DNA of 64,000 bases from Ruminococcus flavefaciens (GCA_002309635.1 DBXO01000022.1:17412-81411); one strand, 5' to 3'; positions 53,981-63,017 are shown, numbered from the stretch's first letter. Notes: a model not told the origin generated them from the letters alone. A program made the numbers and translations.

Positions 53981-55414
53981 ATGAAATTCTGGTTTGTAAC
54001 GGGTTCACAGTTCCTGTACGGTGAGGAAACTCTCCGTCAGGTCGAGGAGGACTCAAAGAAGATTGTTGACGGACTCAGGCTTCCTTTCCCTGTTGAGTAC
54101 AAGCTCACGGTAAAAACCGAGTCTGAGATAGAGCGCATTGTCAAGGAAGCAAACTATGATGACGAATGCGCAGGTATAATCACATTCTGCCACACCTTTT
54201 CACCATCAAAGATGTGGATAAATGGTCTTGCACTCCTACAAAAGCCTTGGCTTCACTTTCATACGCAGTTTAACGAGACTATACCCAATGAAGCTATCGA
54301 CATGGATTACATGAATCTCCACCAGTCGGCGCACGGCGACAGGGAGCATGGTTTCATTGGGGCTCGTCTGCGTGTACCGAGAGCAGTAGTCGCAGGCTAC
54401 TGGAAGGATCCGGCGGTTCAGGCGAAGATCGGTGAATGGCAGCGTGCTGCTGTCGGCGTTATGTTCAGCAGAAGCCTTAAGATAGTTCGCTTCGGTGATA
54501 ATATGCGCGAGGTGGCTGTTACGGAGGGCGATAAGATAGAGGCTCAGCTCAGGCTCGGCTGGCAGGTGAATACTTTCGCAGTAGGCGACCTTGTTGAGTA
54601 TATGGATGCAGTTACCGATGCTGAGATAGATGCTCTTATGAAGGAATATGCAGAGCTTTACGAGTTCAGCGAGGCTGATACGGACACTATCAGATATCAG
54701 GCACGTGAGGAGATAGCTATCGAGAAGATACTCGTCCGTGAAGGAGCAAAGGCTTTCTCGAATACGTTTGAGGATCTTCACGGTATGAAGCAGCTACCCG
54801 GTCTTGCAACACAGCATCTTATGCACAAGGGCTACGGCTTCGGTGCTGAGGGCGACTGGAAGACAGCGGGCATGACGGCTATAGTAAAGGCAATGTATCC
54901 CGACGGAAACACATCATTCATGGAGGATTACACCTATGATTATGAGCGTCAGCTCATACTCGGCTCGCATATGCTTGAGGTATGCCCGTCCATAGCAGCT
55001 GACAGACCGCGTATCGAGGTACACAAGCTTGGAATCGGCGGCAAGGACGCTCCTGCAAGAATAGTATTCGAGGGCAGGGCAGGCTCCGCGAAGGTATTGT
55101 CTCTCATTGATATCGGCGGCAGATTCAGGCTTATACAGCAGGATATCGAATGCGAGAAGCCTTTCCAGTCAATGCCGAATCTTCCCGTTGCAAGAACAAT
55201 GTGGAGACCAGCACCCTCGTTTCTTGAGGGACTTGAATGCTGGATTATCGCAGGCGGCGCACATCATACAGTGCTCTCCTACGATATAACGGACGAGACT
55301 GTAAGAGATTTCGCTCGTATCATGGGCATCGAGCTTGTGGTAATCAACAAGGATACCACAAAGGAAAAGCTTGAGCGCGATATCATGATAGGAGATGTTA
55401 TATATGGACGTTAA
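53981..55414 (+). CDS. araA: L-arabinose isomerase
   Basis: Mn-dependent enzyme turning L-arabinose into L-ribulose. FWFVTGSQFLYGEETLRQV is the family N-terminus; metal and catalytic residues lie in MHKGYGFGAEGDWKT, SFMEDYTYD and GAHHTVLSYDIT; HTFSPSKMWINGL and WLHFHTQFNETIP are also typical. Its 477 residues are slightly short compared with the usual 490-500. GAAAGGATCG precedes the ATG. It overlaps araD by 11 bases. Confidence 0.97.
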   Translation: MKFWFVTGSQFLYGEETLRQVEEDSKKIVDGLRLPFPVEYKLTVKTESEIERIVKEANYDDECAGIITFCHTFSPSKMWINGLALLQKPWLHFHTQFNETIPNEAIDMDYMNLHQSAHGDREHGFIGARLRVPRAVVAGYWKDPAVQAKIGEWQRAAVGVMFSRSLKIVRFGDNMREVAVTEGDKIEAQLRLGWQVNTFAVGDLVEYMDAVTDAEIDALMKEYAELYEFSEADTDTIRYQAREEIAIEKILVREGAKAFSNTFEDLHGMKQLPGLATQHLMHKGYGFGAEGDWKTAGMTAIVKAMYPDGNTSFMEDYTYDYERQLILGSHMLEVCPSIAADRPRIEVHKLGIGGKDAPARIVFEGRAGSAKVLSLIDIGGRFRLIQQDIECEKPFQSMPNLPVARTMWRPAPSFLEGLECWIIAGGAHHTVLSYDITDETVRDFARIMGIELVVINKDTTKEKLERDIMIGDVIYGR

Positions 55415-56093
55415 AGAGCTTAAGGAGCGTGTATTAAAGGCGAATCTGCTGCTCCCGAAGTACGGGCTCGTCACGTTCACGTGGGGCAACGTCAGCGAAT
55501 ATGACCGCGAGACAGGTTTTGTAGCGATAAAGCCCAGCGGAGTTGAGTATGATTCCATGACTGCCGACGATATAGTGGTACTTACTCTCGACGGAAAAAA
55601 GGTGGACGGAAAGCTCTCTCCATCCAGCGATACTCCCACTCATCTTGAGATATACAGAAATTTTGAAGGAGTATGCGGAGTAGTCCATACTCACAGCCGC
55701 TATGCGACTTCTTTTGCACAGGCATGTATGGGCATACCGCCCCTCGGTACAACTCACGGAGATTACTTCTACGGCGAGATACCCTGTACAAGGGAAATGA
55801 CCGATGCGGAAGTAAAGGGCGAGTATGAACTGGAAACAGGCAGGGTGATCGTTGAATGCTGCGGGGAATATCAGAATATCCCTGCTGTACTTGTGGCAAA
55901 TCACGGCCCATTTGTATGGGGAAAGGACTGCATGGAGGCTGTTCACAACTCGGTGGTCCTTGAAGAGCTGTCGGCAATGGCGTGGATAACCAAAACTCTG
56001 CGCTCTGACACTCCTGATATGCCGCAGAGACTGCTTGACAAGCATTTCTTCCGCAAACACGGAGCAAATGCTTACTACGGTCAGGCTAAATAA
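55404..56093 (+). CDS. araD: L-ribulose-5-phosphate 4-epimerase
   Basis: Zinc-dependent class II aldolase-like epimerase giving D-xylulose-5-phosphate for the pentose phosphate route. Phosphate- and zinc-binding motifs: LVTFTWGNVSEYD, IKPSGVEYDSM, VVHTHSRYATSFAQ (His-Thr-His), and VANHGPFVWGKD. 229 residues is normal. ATG 55404 is placed 9 bases after AGGAG, whereas ATG 55395 abuts it. It ends the arabinose operon; the terminator at 56141 follows. Confidence 0.97.
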   Translation: MDVKELKERVLKANLLLPKYGLVTFTWGNVSEYDRETGFVAIKPSGVEYDSMTADDIVVLTLDGKKVDGKLSPSSDTPTHLEIYRNFEGVCGVVHTHSRYATSFAQACMGIPPLGTTHGDYFYGEIPCTREMTDAEVKGEYELETGRVIVECCGEYQNIPAVLVANHGPFVWGKDCMEAVHNSVVLEELSAMAWITKTLRSDTPDMPQRLLDKHFFRKHGANAYYGQAK

Positions 56094-56140
56094 TTAAGAA
56101 TTATTCCATTACTGATATGATTTTCTCTCCAACTATGGGA

Positions 56141-56169
56141 AAAGGCTTCGCAAATGCGGAGCCTTTTCC
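56141..56169. terminator. Terminator of the arabinose operon
   Basis: AAAAGGCTTCGC AAAT GCGGAGCCTTTT, followed by CCTTTTA. It can also act for the convergent membrane protein gene. Confidence 0.85.
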
Positions 56170-56182
56170 TTTTACTGTGTTG

Positions 56183-56704
56183 TTATAGACCCTGCATTCC
56201 GTCAGAGCCTGAGTTTCTTTTTTCGATGTCTTCTTTTTTCTGTGTGTAGGGATCCTTTATGTCCCACTGTGCCTTTTCCATTTCATACAGCTTCTGTTTT
56301 ATTTCAAAATTCGGGAATCCGTCCTGCTGACTCAGCCATTCGTATTTTTTGCAGTTGATAACATTTACAACAGCGTAATAGATAAGTACTCCGAAGCCGA
56401 AAAGAGGTATCAATGAAAAACCCCAGTCCATGAATAACAGTACGATCTCGGCTGCCATCAGTGAAGCCGAAATTATCGCAAGAGGAGTGCTTTTCTTATA
56501 TACGCTGAAAAAACCTGTAACAGAAGCACATATTGTTATCAGACTTATTATCAGATACAAGGGTTTGCCTGTCATTATGAAAGTATAGACCATGAATAAT
56601 ATAACCATAAGATTTGCAGCGTATGCAATAAAGCATTGAGTGTCCTGATTCTTTATCTTTTTTATTGCCGTTCTGTTCCGTGTATATTCTTCTTCAAGTT
56701 CCAT
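56183..56704 (-). CDS. Hypothetical four-helix membrane protein
   Basis: Not recognised. An N-terminal charged helix (1-20), four predicted membrane helices (about 23-42, 47-66, 72-90, 94-113) and a cytosolic charged C-terminus (KYEWLSQQDGFPNFEIKQ, KAQWDIKDPYTQKKEDIEKR). The mix of short helices and a basic/acidic tail is like many small Firmicute membrane proteins of unknown role. GGGGGG-type ribosome binding site (AAGGGGGGCAAC) lies before the ATG. Convergent with the arabinose operon. Confidence 0.7.
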   Translation of the reverse strand: MELEEEYTRNRTAIKKIKNQDTQCFIAYAANLMVILFMVYTFIMTGKPLYLIISLITICASVTGFFSVYKKSTPLAIISASLMAAEIVLLFMDWGFSLIPLFGFGVLIYYAVVNVINCKKYEWLSQQDGFPNFEIKQKLYEMEKAQWDIKDPYTQKKEDIEKRNSGSDGMQGL

Positions 56705-56767
56705 AATGTTGCCCCCCTTAGCTTGAATTCTAAGATAATTATATTATAATTATGCAGAATAGTCAAG

Positions 56768-56801
56768 TAAAAACGCCTCCATGCTAAAAGCTCGGAGGCG
56801 T
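56768..56801 (-). terminator. Terminator of the GNAT gene
   Basis: On the minus strand ACGCCTCC pairs with GGAGGCGT and is followed by TTTT. Confidence 0.85.
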
Positions 56802-56810
56802 CTGATATTA

Positions 56811-57470
56811 TCATTCGCGGTTTATGACTGAATGACTGTGGATGTAGAATTCTTCCTGACTTGGCTGCCAGCCCTTTACCTTTGGCGGGAACAGAGCATC
56901 GAACTTTTCAACGGCCTCCTCGTCATCACAGGGAGCGTCAACGTCGCTGGGACAATAGAACCACTTTCTGCCGTCAAGAGCGTCTTCCCTGAGCACCTTT
57001 ACGAGAAGTGCAGCAGGGTATAAGTCACCTTCAAAGCACACATTGTACCTGCGGCAGCTCTTATATCCTCTTGCAACGTAATTATCGGGATTGCCGAAGT
57101 TGATAACAGTATCGTAACCCATTTCGGCTGCGATTTTAAATGTATGCTCCAGCAGAGCCTTTCCATAGCCCTTTCGCTGATATTCGGGGAGCACACAGAG
57201 CGGCCCCATAGTTACGATATCCTTTACATTGCCATGCTCGTCCCTGAGCATTGACTTGCAGTACATAACTGAGCCGATGATCTTTCCTCCGACTTCGATA
57301 ACATAATCAAGCTGGGGGATAAAATCCTCATGTTCTCTCATTATATGAATGAAGTAATGCTCAAAGCAGCCAGGCTTGCTGAGATTCCAGAAAGCCTCGC
57401 GGGCAAGATTTTCTACTTCGCGGTAGTCGTTTGGGGTTTCCGGACGTATGATATAGTCATTGTTATTCAT
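56811..57470 (-). CDS. GNAT N-acetyltransferase with a leader ORF
   Basis: A single GNAT domain (about 5-160): YIIRPETPNDYREVENLAREAF is the usual start and VLPEYQRKGYGKALLEHTF is the acetyl-CoA-binding motif A; YDTVINFGNPDNYVARGYK continues the fold as in YhbS-like acetyltransferases. A C-terminal extension (about 160-219) ends in WQPSQEEFYIHSHS. Substrate unknown. ATG 57470 follows AGGAGG by 9 bases; upstream in-frame starts lie in a hairpin. The transcript has a leader of about 165 bases with a translated small ORF, unusual for this gene type. Confidence 0.87.
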   Translation of the reverse strand: MNNNDYIIRPETPNDYREVENLAREAFWNLSKPGCFEHYFIHIMREHEDFIPQLDYVIEVGGKIIGSVMYCKSMLRDEHGNVKDIVTMGPLCVLPEYQRKGYGKALLEHTFKIAAEMGYDTVINFGNPDNYVARGYKSCRRYNVCFEGDLYPAALLVKVLREDALDGRKWFYCPSDVDAPCDDEEAVEKFDALFPPKVKGWQPSQEEFYIHSHSVINRE

Positions 57471-57502
57471 TATTTTTTTCCTCCTGAAATTGCTGACCGG
57501 AC

Positions 57503-57542
57503 ACGGGAGGTTTGTGTGGGATAGTATTCGCAAACCGCCCGT
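57503..57542 (-). promoter_or_regulatory. Leader hairpin upstream of the GNAT gene
   Basis: On the minus strand ACGGGCGGTTTG pairs with CAAACCTCCCGT (12 positions, one mismatch; 57531-57542 with 57503-57514). It begins at the base just after the stop of the leader ORF and has no T-tract, so it is not an intrinsic terminator by itself. Confidence 0.6.
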
Positions 57543-57578
57543 TTACGCTGCTATCTCCGTTCTGTTATTGTTTTTCAA
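57543..57578 (-). CDS. Putative 11-codon leader ORF of the GNAT gene
   Basis: AAAGGAG (57587-57593) lies 8 bases before TTG 57578, opening LKNNNRTEIAA and stopping at TAA, immediately in front of the hairpin. The fit of ribosome binding site, ORF and hairpin suggests translation-linked control of the acetyltransferase gene. Confidence 0.4.
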   Translation of the reverse strand: MKNNNRTEIAA

Positions 57579-57641
57579 ACAACTATCTCCTTTTATAAAA
57601 ATAAGAAATACAGTGAAAGAATTTCTACTCTCACTGATTGA

Positions 57642-57670
57642 ATTATAGCATTTCTGATCTGTAATGTCAA
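57642..57670 (-). promoter_or_regulatory. Promoter of the GNAT gene
   Basis: Minus strand TTGACA (57665-57670), 17 bp, TATAAT (57642-57647): perfect consensus. Confidence 0.85.
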
Positions 57671-57751
57671 CAGAAAAACTGCGGCAGATATGAAAAATTT
57701 CATTTAAAAATGCGATTCTTATCATATTTGGTTTCGCAAGGTTAACAGGGC

Positions 57752-57780
57752 TTGAAATATAAAAAAGGCTGTGATATAAT
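57752..57780 (+). promoter_or_regulatory. Promoter of nifS-nifU
   Basis: TTGAAA (57752-57757), 17 bp, TATAAT (57775-57780). ATAGTTAATCGATAGG follows and could hold an operator, but I cannot assign it to a known Fe-S regulator. Confidence 0.75.
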
Positions 57781-57822
57781 ATAGTTAATCGATAGGTTTT
57801 ATACAAATAAGGAGAATACTTA

Positions 57823-59013
57823 ATGGAGAAAAGAACGATATATGCTGACAATGCTGCCACCACGGCAGTTTCAGAGGAGGTCCTTGCGGCTATGCTGCCA
57901 TATTTCCGCGAGAATTTCGGCAATGCCTCCAGTATTTACAAGCTTGGCAGGGACGCACAGAAGGCAGTGGAGACTGCACGAGAAAAGGTAGCAAAGGCTA
58001 TTGGTGCCGAGCCGCGGGAAATATACTTCACAAGCTGCGGAAGCGAGTCTGACAACTGGGCTATAAAGGGTACAGCGGAGCTCATGTCGGCAAAGGGAAG
58101 AAAACATATAATTACTTCAGTCTTCGAGCACCATGCGGTGCTTCATACCACAGAATACCTTGAAAAGCACGGCTTTGAGGTAACATATGTGCCTGTAAGC
58201 GACAAGGGCCTCATAGACCCAGAGGACGTAAGAAAGGCTATCCGAGATGACACGGCTCTGGTCACGATAATGTATGCAAACAACGAGATAGGCACTATCC
58301 AGCCTGTTGATGAAATTGCCGCCATATGCCATGAAAAGGGTGTGCTTTTTCATACAGACGCCGTTCAGGCAGTCGGCCATGTGGATATTGACGTTCACAG
58401 GCAGGGAATAGACATGCTTTCCCTTTCAGGTCATAAGATACATGCACAGAAGGGCATAGGAGCTCTTTATGTTCGCAAGGGCATAATTCTCCCAAATCTT
58501 ATACACGGCGGCGGTCAGGAGCGCGGCAAACGTGCAGGCACAGAGAATGTTCCCGCAATCGTAGGACTTGGTACAGCTATTGAAGCTGCAACGTGCAATA
58601 TCGCCGAAAAGAATGCAGTTATAACTCCAAGAAGAAACAGGCTCATCGACGGTATATTGAAGCTGCCGTATACAAGGCTCAACGGCGACAGGGACAAGCG
58701 CCTCCCGGGAAACCTCAACATATCAATAGAGGGCATAGAGGGCGAATCCCTCCTCCTTATGCTGGATATGAACGGTATCTGCGCCTCATCGGGTTCGGCA
58801 TGCACATCGGGTTCACTGGATCCGTCACATGTTCTGCTTTCAATAGGTCTTAAGCATGAGGTAGCACACGGTTCAATGAGACTATCCATTGAAGATGACA
58901 TCACCGACGAGGATATCGACTACATACTCGAGGTAATTCCGAGAGTTGTGGACCATCTCCGCAAGATGTCTCCCGTGTGGGAAAAGATAGTCAAGGGCGA
59001 AAAGTACGAATAA
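57823..59013 (+). CDS. nifS: Cysteine desulfurase
   Basis: PLP enzyme that takes sulfur from cysteine for Fe-S cluster assembly. Marks: YADNAATTAVS at the N-terminus, TSCGSESDNWAI, EHHAVLHT, HTDAVQAVGH, the PLP-binding Lys in LSGHKIHAQKG and the catalytic Cys in SSGSACTSGS. The 396-residue length and the loop around the Cys fit the class I NifS/IscS type. GGAG lies 8 bases before the ATG. The scaffold gene follows after 12 bases. Confidence 0.97.
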   Translation: MEKRTIYADNAATTAVSEEVLAAMLPYFRENFGNASSIYKLGRDAQKAVETAREKVAKAIGAEPREIYFTSCGSESDNWAIKGTAELMSAKGRKHIITSVFEHHAVLHTTEYLEKHGFEVTYVPVSDKGLIDPEDVRKAIRDDTALVTIMYANNEIGTIQPVDEIAAICHEKGVLFHTDAVQAVGHVDIDVHRQGIDMLSLSGHKIHAQKGIGALYVRKGIILPNLIHGGGQERGKRAGTENVPAIVGLGTAIEAATCNIAEKNAVITPRRNRLIDGILKLPYTRLNGDRDKRLPGNLNISIEGIEGESLLLMLDMNGICASSGSACTSGSLDPSHVLLSIGLKHEVAHGSMRLSIEDDITDEDIDYILEVIPRVVDHLRKMSPVWEKIVKGEKYE

Positions 59014-59025
59014 AGGAGTAAAAAT

Positions 59026-59442
59026 ATGTTATACAGTGAAAAGGTGCTGGATCATTTTTCAAATCCGAGAAATGTGGGCGAGATAGAGAATGCCGACGGT
59101 GTGGGTGAGATAGGTAACGCAAAGTGCGGCGATATCATGAAAATGTATCTTAAGATAGACGATAATACCATTACCGACGTAAAGTTCAAGACATTCGGCT
59201 GCGGAGCTGCTGTAGCAACGTCTTCAATGGCTACTGAGCTTATCAAGGGCAAGTCCATAGATGACGCTCTCAAGCTGACGAATCAGGCTGTAGTCGAAGC
59301 ACTTGACGGACTTCCCGCAGTTAAGATACATTGTTCCGTACTTGCCGAGCAGGCAGTAAGAGCAGCTCTTTCTGACTATTATACAAAGCAGGGAATAGAC
59401 CCTGTTCCGATCGTTGGCGAGATAAAGGTTCCTGAAGAATAA
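59026..59442 (+). CDS. nifU: NifU/IscU-type iron-sulfur scaffold protein
   Basis: Scaffold on which Fe-S clusters are built with sulfur from the desulfurase next door. Only the IscU-like N-terminal domain is present, with its three conserved cysteines in GNAKCGD, TFGCGAA and IHCSVLAE and the Asp after the first. 138 residues is typical of the clostridial form, which lacks the C-terminal NifU domain. AAAGGAG precedes the ATG. No IscR, HscA or ferredoxin gene is beside it. Confidence 0.95.
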   Translation: MLYSEKVLDHFSNPRNVGEIENADGVGEIGNAKCGDIMKMYLKIDDNTITDVKFKTFGCGAAVATSSMATELIKGKSIDDALKLTNQAVVEALDGLPAVKIHCSVLAEQAVRAALSDYYTKQGIDPVPIVGEIKVPEE

Positions 59443-59496
59443 TATTGACTTATTCTGCAATAATCAATAACAATAAATAAATATGTTTTTAACTTA

Positions 59497-59528
59497 TGTC
59501 CGCAGATGTTCTGTCTGCGGACATTTTT
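59497..59528 (+). terminator. Terminator of nifS-nifU
   Basis: Perfect 10-bp stem TGTCCGCAGA/TCTGCGGACA, then TTTTT. Confidence 0.92.
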
Positions 59529-59633
59529 AGCCTTTTTTAGCGAAATATCGCAATAAATGACTTGACCCCCCCTGTTTTGTTGTTATACTATAAAAAAAAG
59601 ACCTTTTTTCATTTATTTTTAGGAGGGCTTTCT

Positions 59634-61487
59634 ATGAGAACAAAAAGAGCAGTCTCTGCTTTAATGGCAGTGCTTATGACATTGAGCTGTATTGCTTCCG
59701 TTCCGGTCGGTGCCGAGGATACCGTAACACCTGAGATCGCTGCGGAGGAAACCGCTGAGGAACTGCCAGAAGCTGATGACGACAAATACGCAAGAATAGA
59801 GTACGATGAAGACAATAAGATCATAACAAAGGAGATAAACGGATATTTCTATGAACTGCAGGCCGGTAAGGATCCGTGGGCAACGATTCCCGTCGAGCAT
59901 GAGCCATATATGATACCCAAAAAGGACGGAACCTTTTATGCCGATCTTGCCTTTGAATATAGTGCAGGGGCTACAGCGGGAAAAAGATACGGTGACGCTG
60001 AGGACTTTCTTGACCATAATTACTGGATAAGCTATAAATACGAAAAAGATGATGAAGACAATACAATAGAAGGCGTCGGCACAAGCTTTGGAAATAATGT
60101 AAGAGTTGCTGCATGGGTGGAGCTTCATGATCCCGATGTGCGCATAAGATTCTATGATATGGCGGAAAGCGTATACGAAACGGCGCATTTTTCATATTAT
60201 GGCGGAACTATCATTCTTGACGGTGAAAAGTATATTGTCGGAATAGAGAGACACAATGGTTCATCTGCAATTACATATTATCATATATGCAGCGATGAAG
60301 CTATGAACAGCAAGGTGAGGGAATTCACATATCCGGTGAGCGACCTTATAAAAGCTTCAAAGGATCTTGGACTTGACGCAGGAAAGCTATATGAAATATC
60401 GGTTAAGACAGATAATATCAAGAGCACAGGCTGGATAAATGTGCTTAAGAATGATATTTACGAAGAAGACTTCTCTCTGCTCGACAAGAAAGACAGCGTT
60501 AAGCTGTACGCTGATCTGAACCGAAAAGCATTATCAGCCGTTGAGATAGATAAATACAGTTTCTTTTCGCAGAATGATTATCTTGACTGCGGCAGTAAAA
60601 TGACTGCATATAACAACGGTCTGTTTACACTTGATTCTATTATCCCGCAGGAAGAGCCTGAAGATCCTGCGTTTGACTTCGGTTCATGCTTTGACGTAAA
60701 AAATTCCTTATTGAAAAAAATGAAAGTAAGGAAAGGCACCAACATCGGATACAGCATAACAGACCGATTGAATGGCAGCTACGGAATTGTTTTCGATGTG
60801 GAGATACCTGAGCTATCAAAGAAAAACAAGGAACGCTGTTACCTCGATGTTGTTGAGAAGCTTTCCGATATTGAAGCGGAGGAGTTCTTCGAGAGCTATC
60901 AGATACAGTATGATGTCAAGTCGATAGTCCTTGATTCCGCTGAGCTTGTAACGTCTTATATTTCAAACGGTCACGGGTACGACCTTTATAAATGCTGCTA
61001 CAACTACGACGGCTACGGCGGTGTCGATGAAAATTACCTCTATGGTTCGACCTATGAGCAGATACGCTATTTCGCCGTAAGAAAGGACTGCTCCGACGAG
61101 GAAATCTTTGAAGACAAGGTAAACATTTACGATCATTACAGCAGGGTAGAAGGCTTTGAGGATATCACGGGAGATCTCCGGACGGTAAAGCTTGACCTGC
61201 ATATATGTGAAGCCGATGGCAGATTCGAGCTTAAAAGGTTCGAGCTGAGATACGGTGACAGGAATGCAGCAGATATCATACAGGGCGACTTCAACAACGA
61301 CGGACGTGTGGATTCAATGGACGTTATTACCGCAAGAGCTGCACTTGTTCAGCAGATTGACGGCGTAGAGTTCGAGGGCTCTGAGTATTCGGACATAAAT
61401 ATCAATAACGAGTTTGATATCGGAGATGTACTCCTTTTGCAGTCATATGTTATCGGCAGGATAAAGGAGTTTCCTCAGAAGGACTGA
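59634..61487 (+). CDS. Secreted dockerin protein with a degenerate GH11-like domain
   Basis: Signal peptide (1-27, ending PVGA), acidic linker, a beta-rich domain (about 60-280), a second region of unknown fold (about 285-545) and a C-terminal type I dockerin with repeats GDFNNDGRVDSMD and SDININNEFDIGD. The first domain matches GH11 xylanase landmarks by eye: NGYFYEL (69-75), AGKRYG (115-120), GTIILDGEKY (191-200) and LYEISVKTDNIKSTG (252-266). Where GH11 has its nucleophile Glu (LVEYY) this has Arg170, and where it has the acid/base (TEGYQSSG) this has Asp260, so it is probably inactive. ATG 59634 follows AGGAGGG. The GH11 relationship is inferred. Confidence 0.75.
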   Translation: MRTKRAVSALMAVLMTLSCIASVPVGAEDTVTPEIAAEETAEELPEADDDKYARIEYDEDNKIITKEINGYFYELQAGKDPWATIPVEHEPYMIPKKDGTFYADLAFEYSAGATAGKRYGDAEDFLDHNYWISYKYEKDDEDNTIEGVGTSFGNNVRVAAWVELHDPDVRIRFYDMAESVYETAHFSYYGGTIILDGEKYIVGIERHNGSSAITYYHICSDEAMNSKVREFTYPVSDLIKASKDLGLDAGKLYEISVKTDNIKSTGWINVLKNDIYEEDFSLLDKKDSVKLYADLNRKALSAVEIDKYSFFSQNDYLDCGSKMTAYNNGLFTLDSIIPQEEPEDPAFDFGSCFDVKNSLLKKMKVRKGTNIGYSITDRLNGSYGIVFDVEIPELSKKNKERCYLDVVEKLSDIEAEEFFESYQIQYDVKSIVLDSAELVTSYISNGHGYDLYKCCYNYDGYGGVDENYLYGSTYEQIRYFAVRKDCSDEEIFEDKVNIYDHYSRVEGFEDITGDLRTVKLDLHICEADGRFELKRFELRYGDRNAADIIQGDFNNDGRVDSMDVITARAALVQQIDGVEFEGSEYSDININNEFDIGDVLLLQSYVIGRIKEFPQKD

Positions 61488-61493
61488 TCACTG

Positions 61494-61520
61494 GGCATGG
61501 AGAAAAACTCCATGCCTTTC
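61494..61520 (+). terminator. Terminator of the dockerin/GH11-like gene
   Basis: GGCATGGAG AAAAA CTCCATGCC followed by TTTCCTT. Confidence 0.88.
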
Positions 61521-61571
61521 CTTATATATTACATATAGACTGAACCTATAGTTATACATAAAACTCATGTA

Positions 61572-61601
61572 TTGGACAAAAGCGGGATCAGGGTATATAA
61601 T
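61572..61601 (+). promoter_or_regulatory. Promoter of the phenylacetate-CoA ligase gene
   Basis: TTGGAC (61572-61577), 18-bp spacer, TATAAT (61596-61601). Confidence 0.6.
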
Positions 61602-61651
61602 CAAAGCATACCAAACAGATATGCAATATATGAATATGGAGGATAAATATT

Positions 61652-62992
61652 ATGAGCAGAGATATCAATAACAAATTCTGGGACGAGGAGCTGGAAACAC
61701 TTCCCCGTGAGGAGCTGGAAAAGAAGCAGCTCGAAGACCTTAAGGAGATCGTAAAGTTCGCATATGACCACGCTCCCTATTATAAGCGTTCATTCGATGA
61801 GGCAGGCGTAAAGCCAGAGGACATCAGAACCCTTAAGGATATTCAGAAGTTCCCGTTCATCAACAAAAAGACACAGCGCGACACTCAGGGAGTAGGTTCT
61901 TTCCTTGGCGAGCTGGCAGCAGTTCCCGAGGAGGACGTTGTATTCATCTCCACATCGTCGGGTTCCACAGGCGTACCCACAATGAGCCCTTTCACGAAAA
62001 AGGACTTCGACGAGTTCCAGGAAACTGAGAGCCGCTGGTTCTGGCAGATAGGAATGAGGCCCAACGACCGCTATGTACACGCTCTTAATTTTTCACTATA
62101 CGTTGGCGGTCCTGATGTAATCGGTGCTCAGAACCTCGGTGCTTTATGTATCTGGGGCGGTACCCTTCCAAGCGAGAGACTTCTCTTTATACTGAAGACA
62201 TATCAGCCTACAGTTATCTGGACTTCACCCTCATACGCATGGCAGCTGGGTGAAAAGGCTCTTAAGGCAGGCTACGACCCGAAGAAGGACTTCAACATAA
62301 AGAAGATCATCGTTGCAGGTGAGCTTGGCGGTTCTATCGATGCTACAAGAAAGGCCATCGAGGATATATGGGGAGCTGAGGTGTTCGATTTCTACGGCCT
62401 GTCCGATATTTTCGGAGCCTGCGCCGCACAGTGCGAATACCATGACGGACTTCACATTGCAGAGAATCATATCCTTGTTGAGACGGTTGATATCCATACA
62501 GGCGAGATACTTGAGCCCGGCCAGACAGGCGAGCTGGTATTCACTACGCTCCGCAAGCATGCAAGACCCCTTATCCGCTTCAAGACAGGCGATATCGGAC
62601 GTATCGACACCACACCCTGCAAATGCGGACGCACTCACGGAAGAATACATATCCTCGGCAGAAAGGACGATATGTTCATTGTTTCGGCCGTTAATGTGTT
62701 CCCGAGCGATATCGAGGCTGTTATCCGCGAGCAGAGCGACCTGACAGGTGAGTATCTCATCCGTATCTTTGAGAAGGACTTTACAAGCAAATATGCTGTT
62801 GAGGTCGAGAAGGCAACAGGCGTTACAAAGGACGATGATACAGTTGCAGCAGAGGTAAGTGCAGCACTTAAGGCACGTATAGGCGTTAAGCCTGCAAGAG
62901 TTGTGATCCATCCTGACGGCGGACTGAACACACGTTCCGAGCACAAGTCAAAACGTGTTATCGACGAGAGAAATATTGACTATAATATCTGA
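61652..62992 (+). CDS. paaK: Phenylacetate-CoA ligase
   Basis: Adenylate-forming ligase making aryl-CoA from phenylacetate or a related aryl acid with ATP and CoA. Motifs: FISTSSGSTGVPT (phosphate loop), FYGLSDIFGACAAQCE, FKTGDIG and GRKDDMFIVSAVNVFPSDIE, ending HKSKRVIDER. 446 residues is standard for PaaK. In anaerobes such enzymes often recycle aryl acids from aromatic amino acids together with keto-acid ferredoxin oxidoreductases; none is in the window, but an aminotransferase gene follows. GGAGG precedes the ATG. Confidence 0.93.
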   Translation: MSRDINNKFWDEELETLPREELEKKQLEDLKEIVKFAYDHAPYYKRSFDEAGVKPEDIRTLKDIQKFPFINKKTQRDTQGVGSFLGELAAVPEEDVVFISTSSGSTGVPTMSPFTKKDFDEFQETESRWFWQIGMRPNDRYVHALNFSLYVGGPDVIGAQNLGALCIWGGTLPSERLLFILKTYQPTVIWTSPSYAWQLGEKALKAGYDPKKDFNIKKIIVAGELGGSIDATRKAIEDIWGAEVFDFYGLSDIFGACAAQCEYHDGLHIAENHILVETVDIHTGEILEPGQTGELVFTTLRKHARPLIRFKTGDIGRIDTTPCKCGRTHGRIHILGRKDDMFIVSAVNVFPSDIEAVIREQSDLTGEYLIRIFEKDFTSKYAVEVEKATGVTKDDDTVAAEVSAALKARIGVKPARVVIHPDGGLNTRSEHKSKRVIDERNIDYNI

Positions 62993-63017
62993 TGATGTTA
63001 TAATATAAAAGATGATT

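Noticed and set aside
57774..57822. IscR/Rrf2 operator before nifS
   Set aside because: ATAGTTAATCGATAGG is only loosely similar to known sites and no Rrf2 regulator gene is near, so no site was called.
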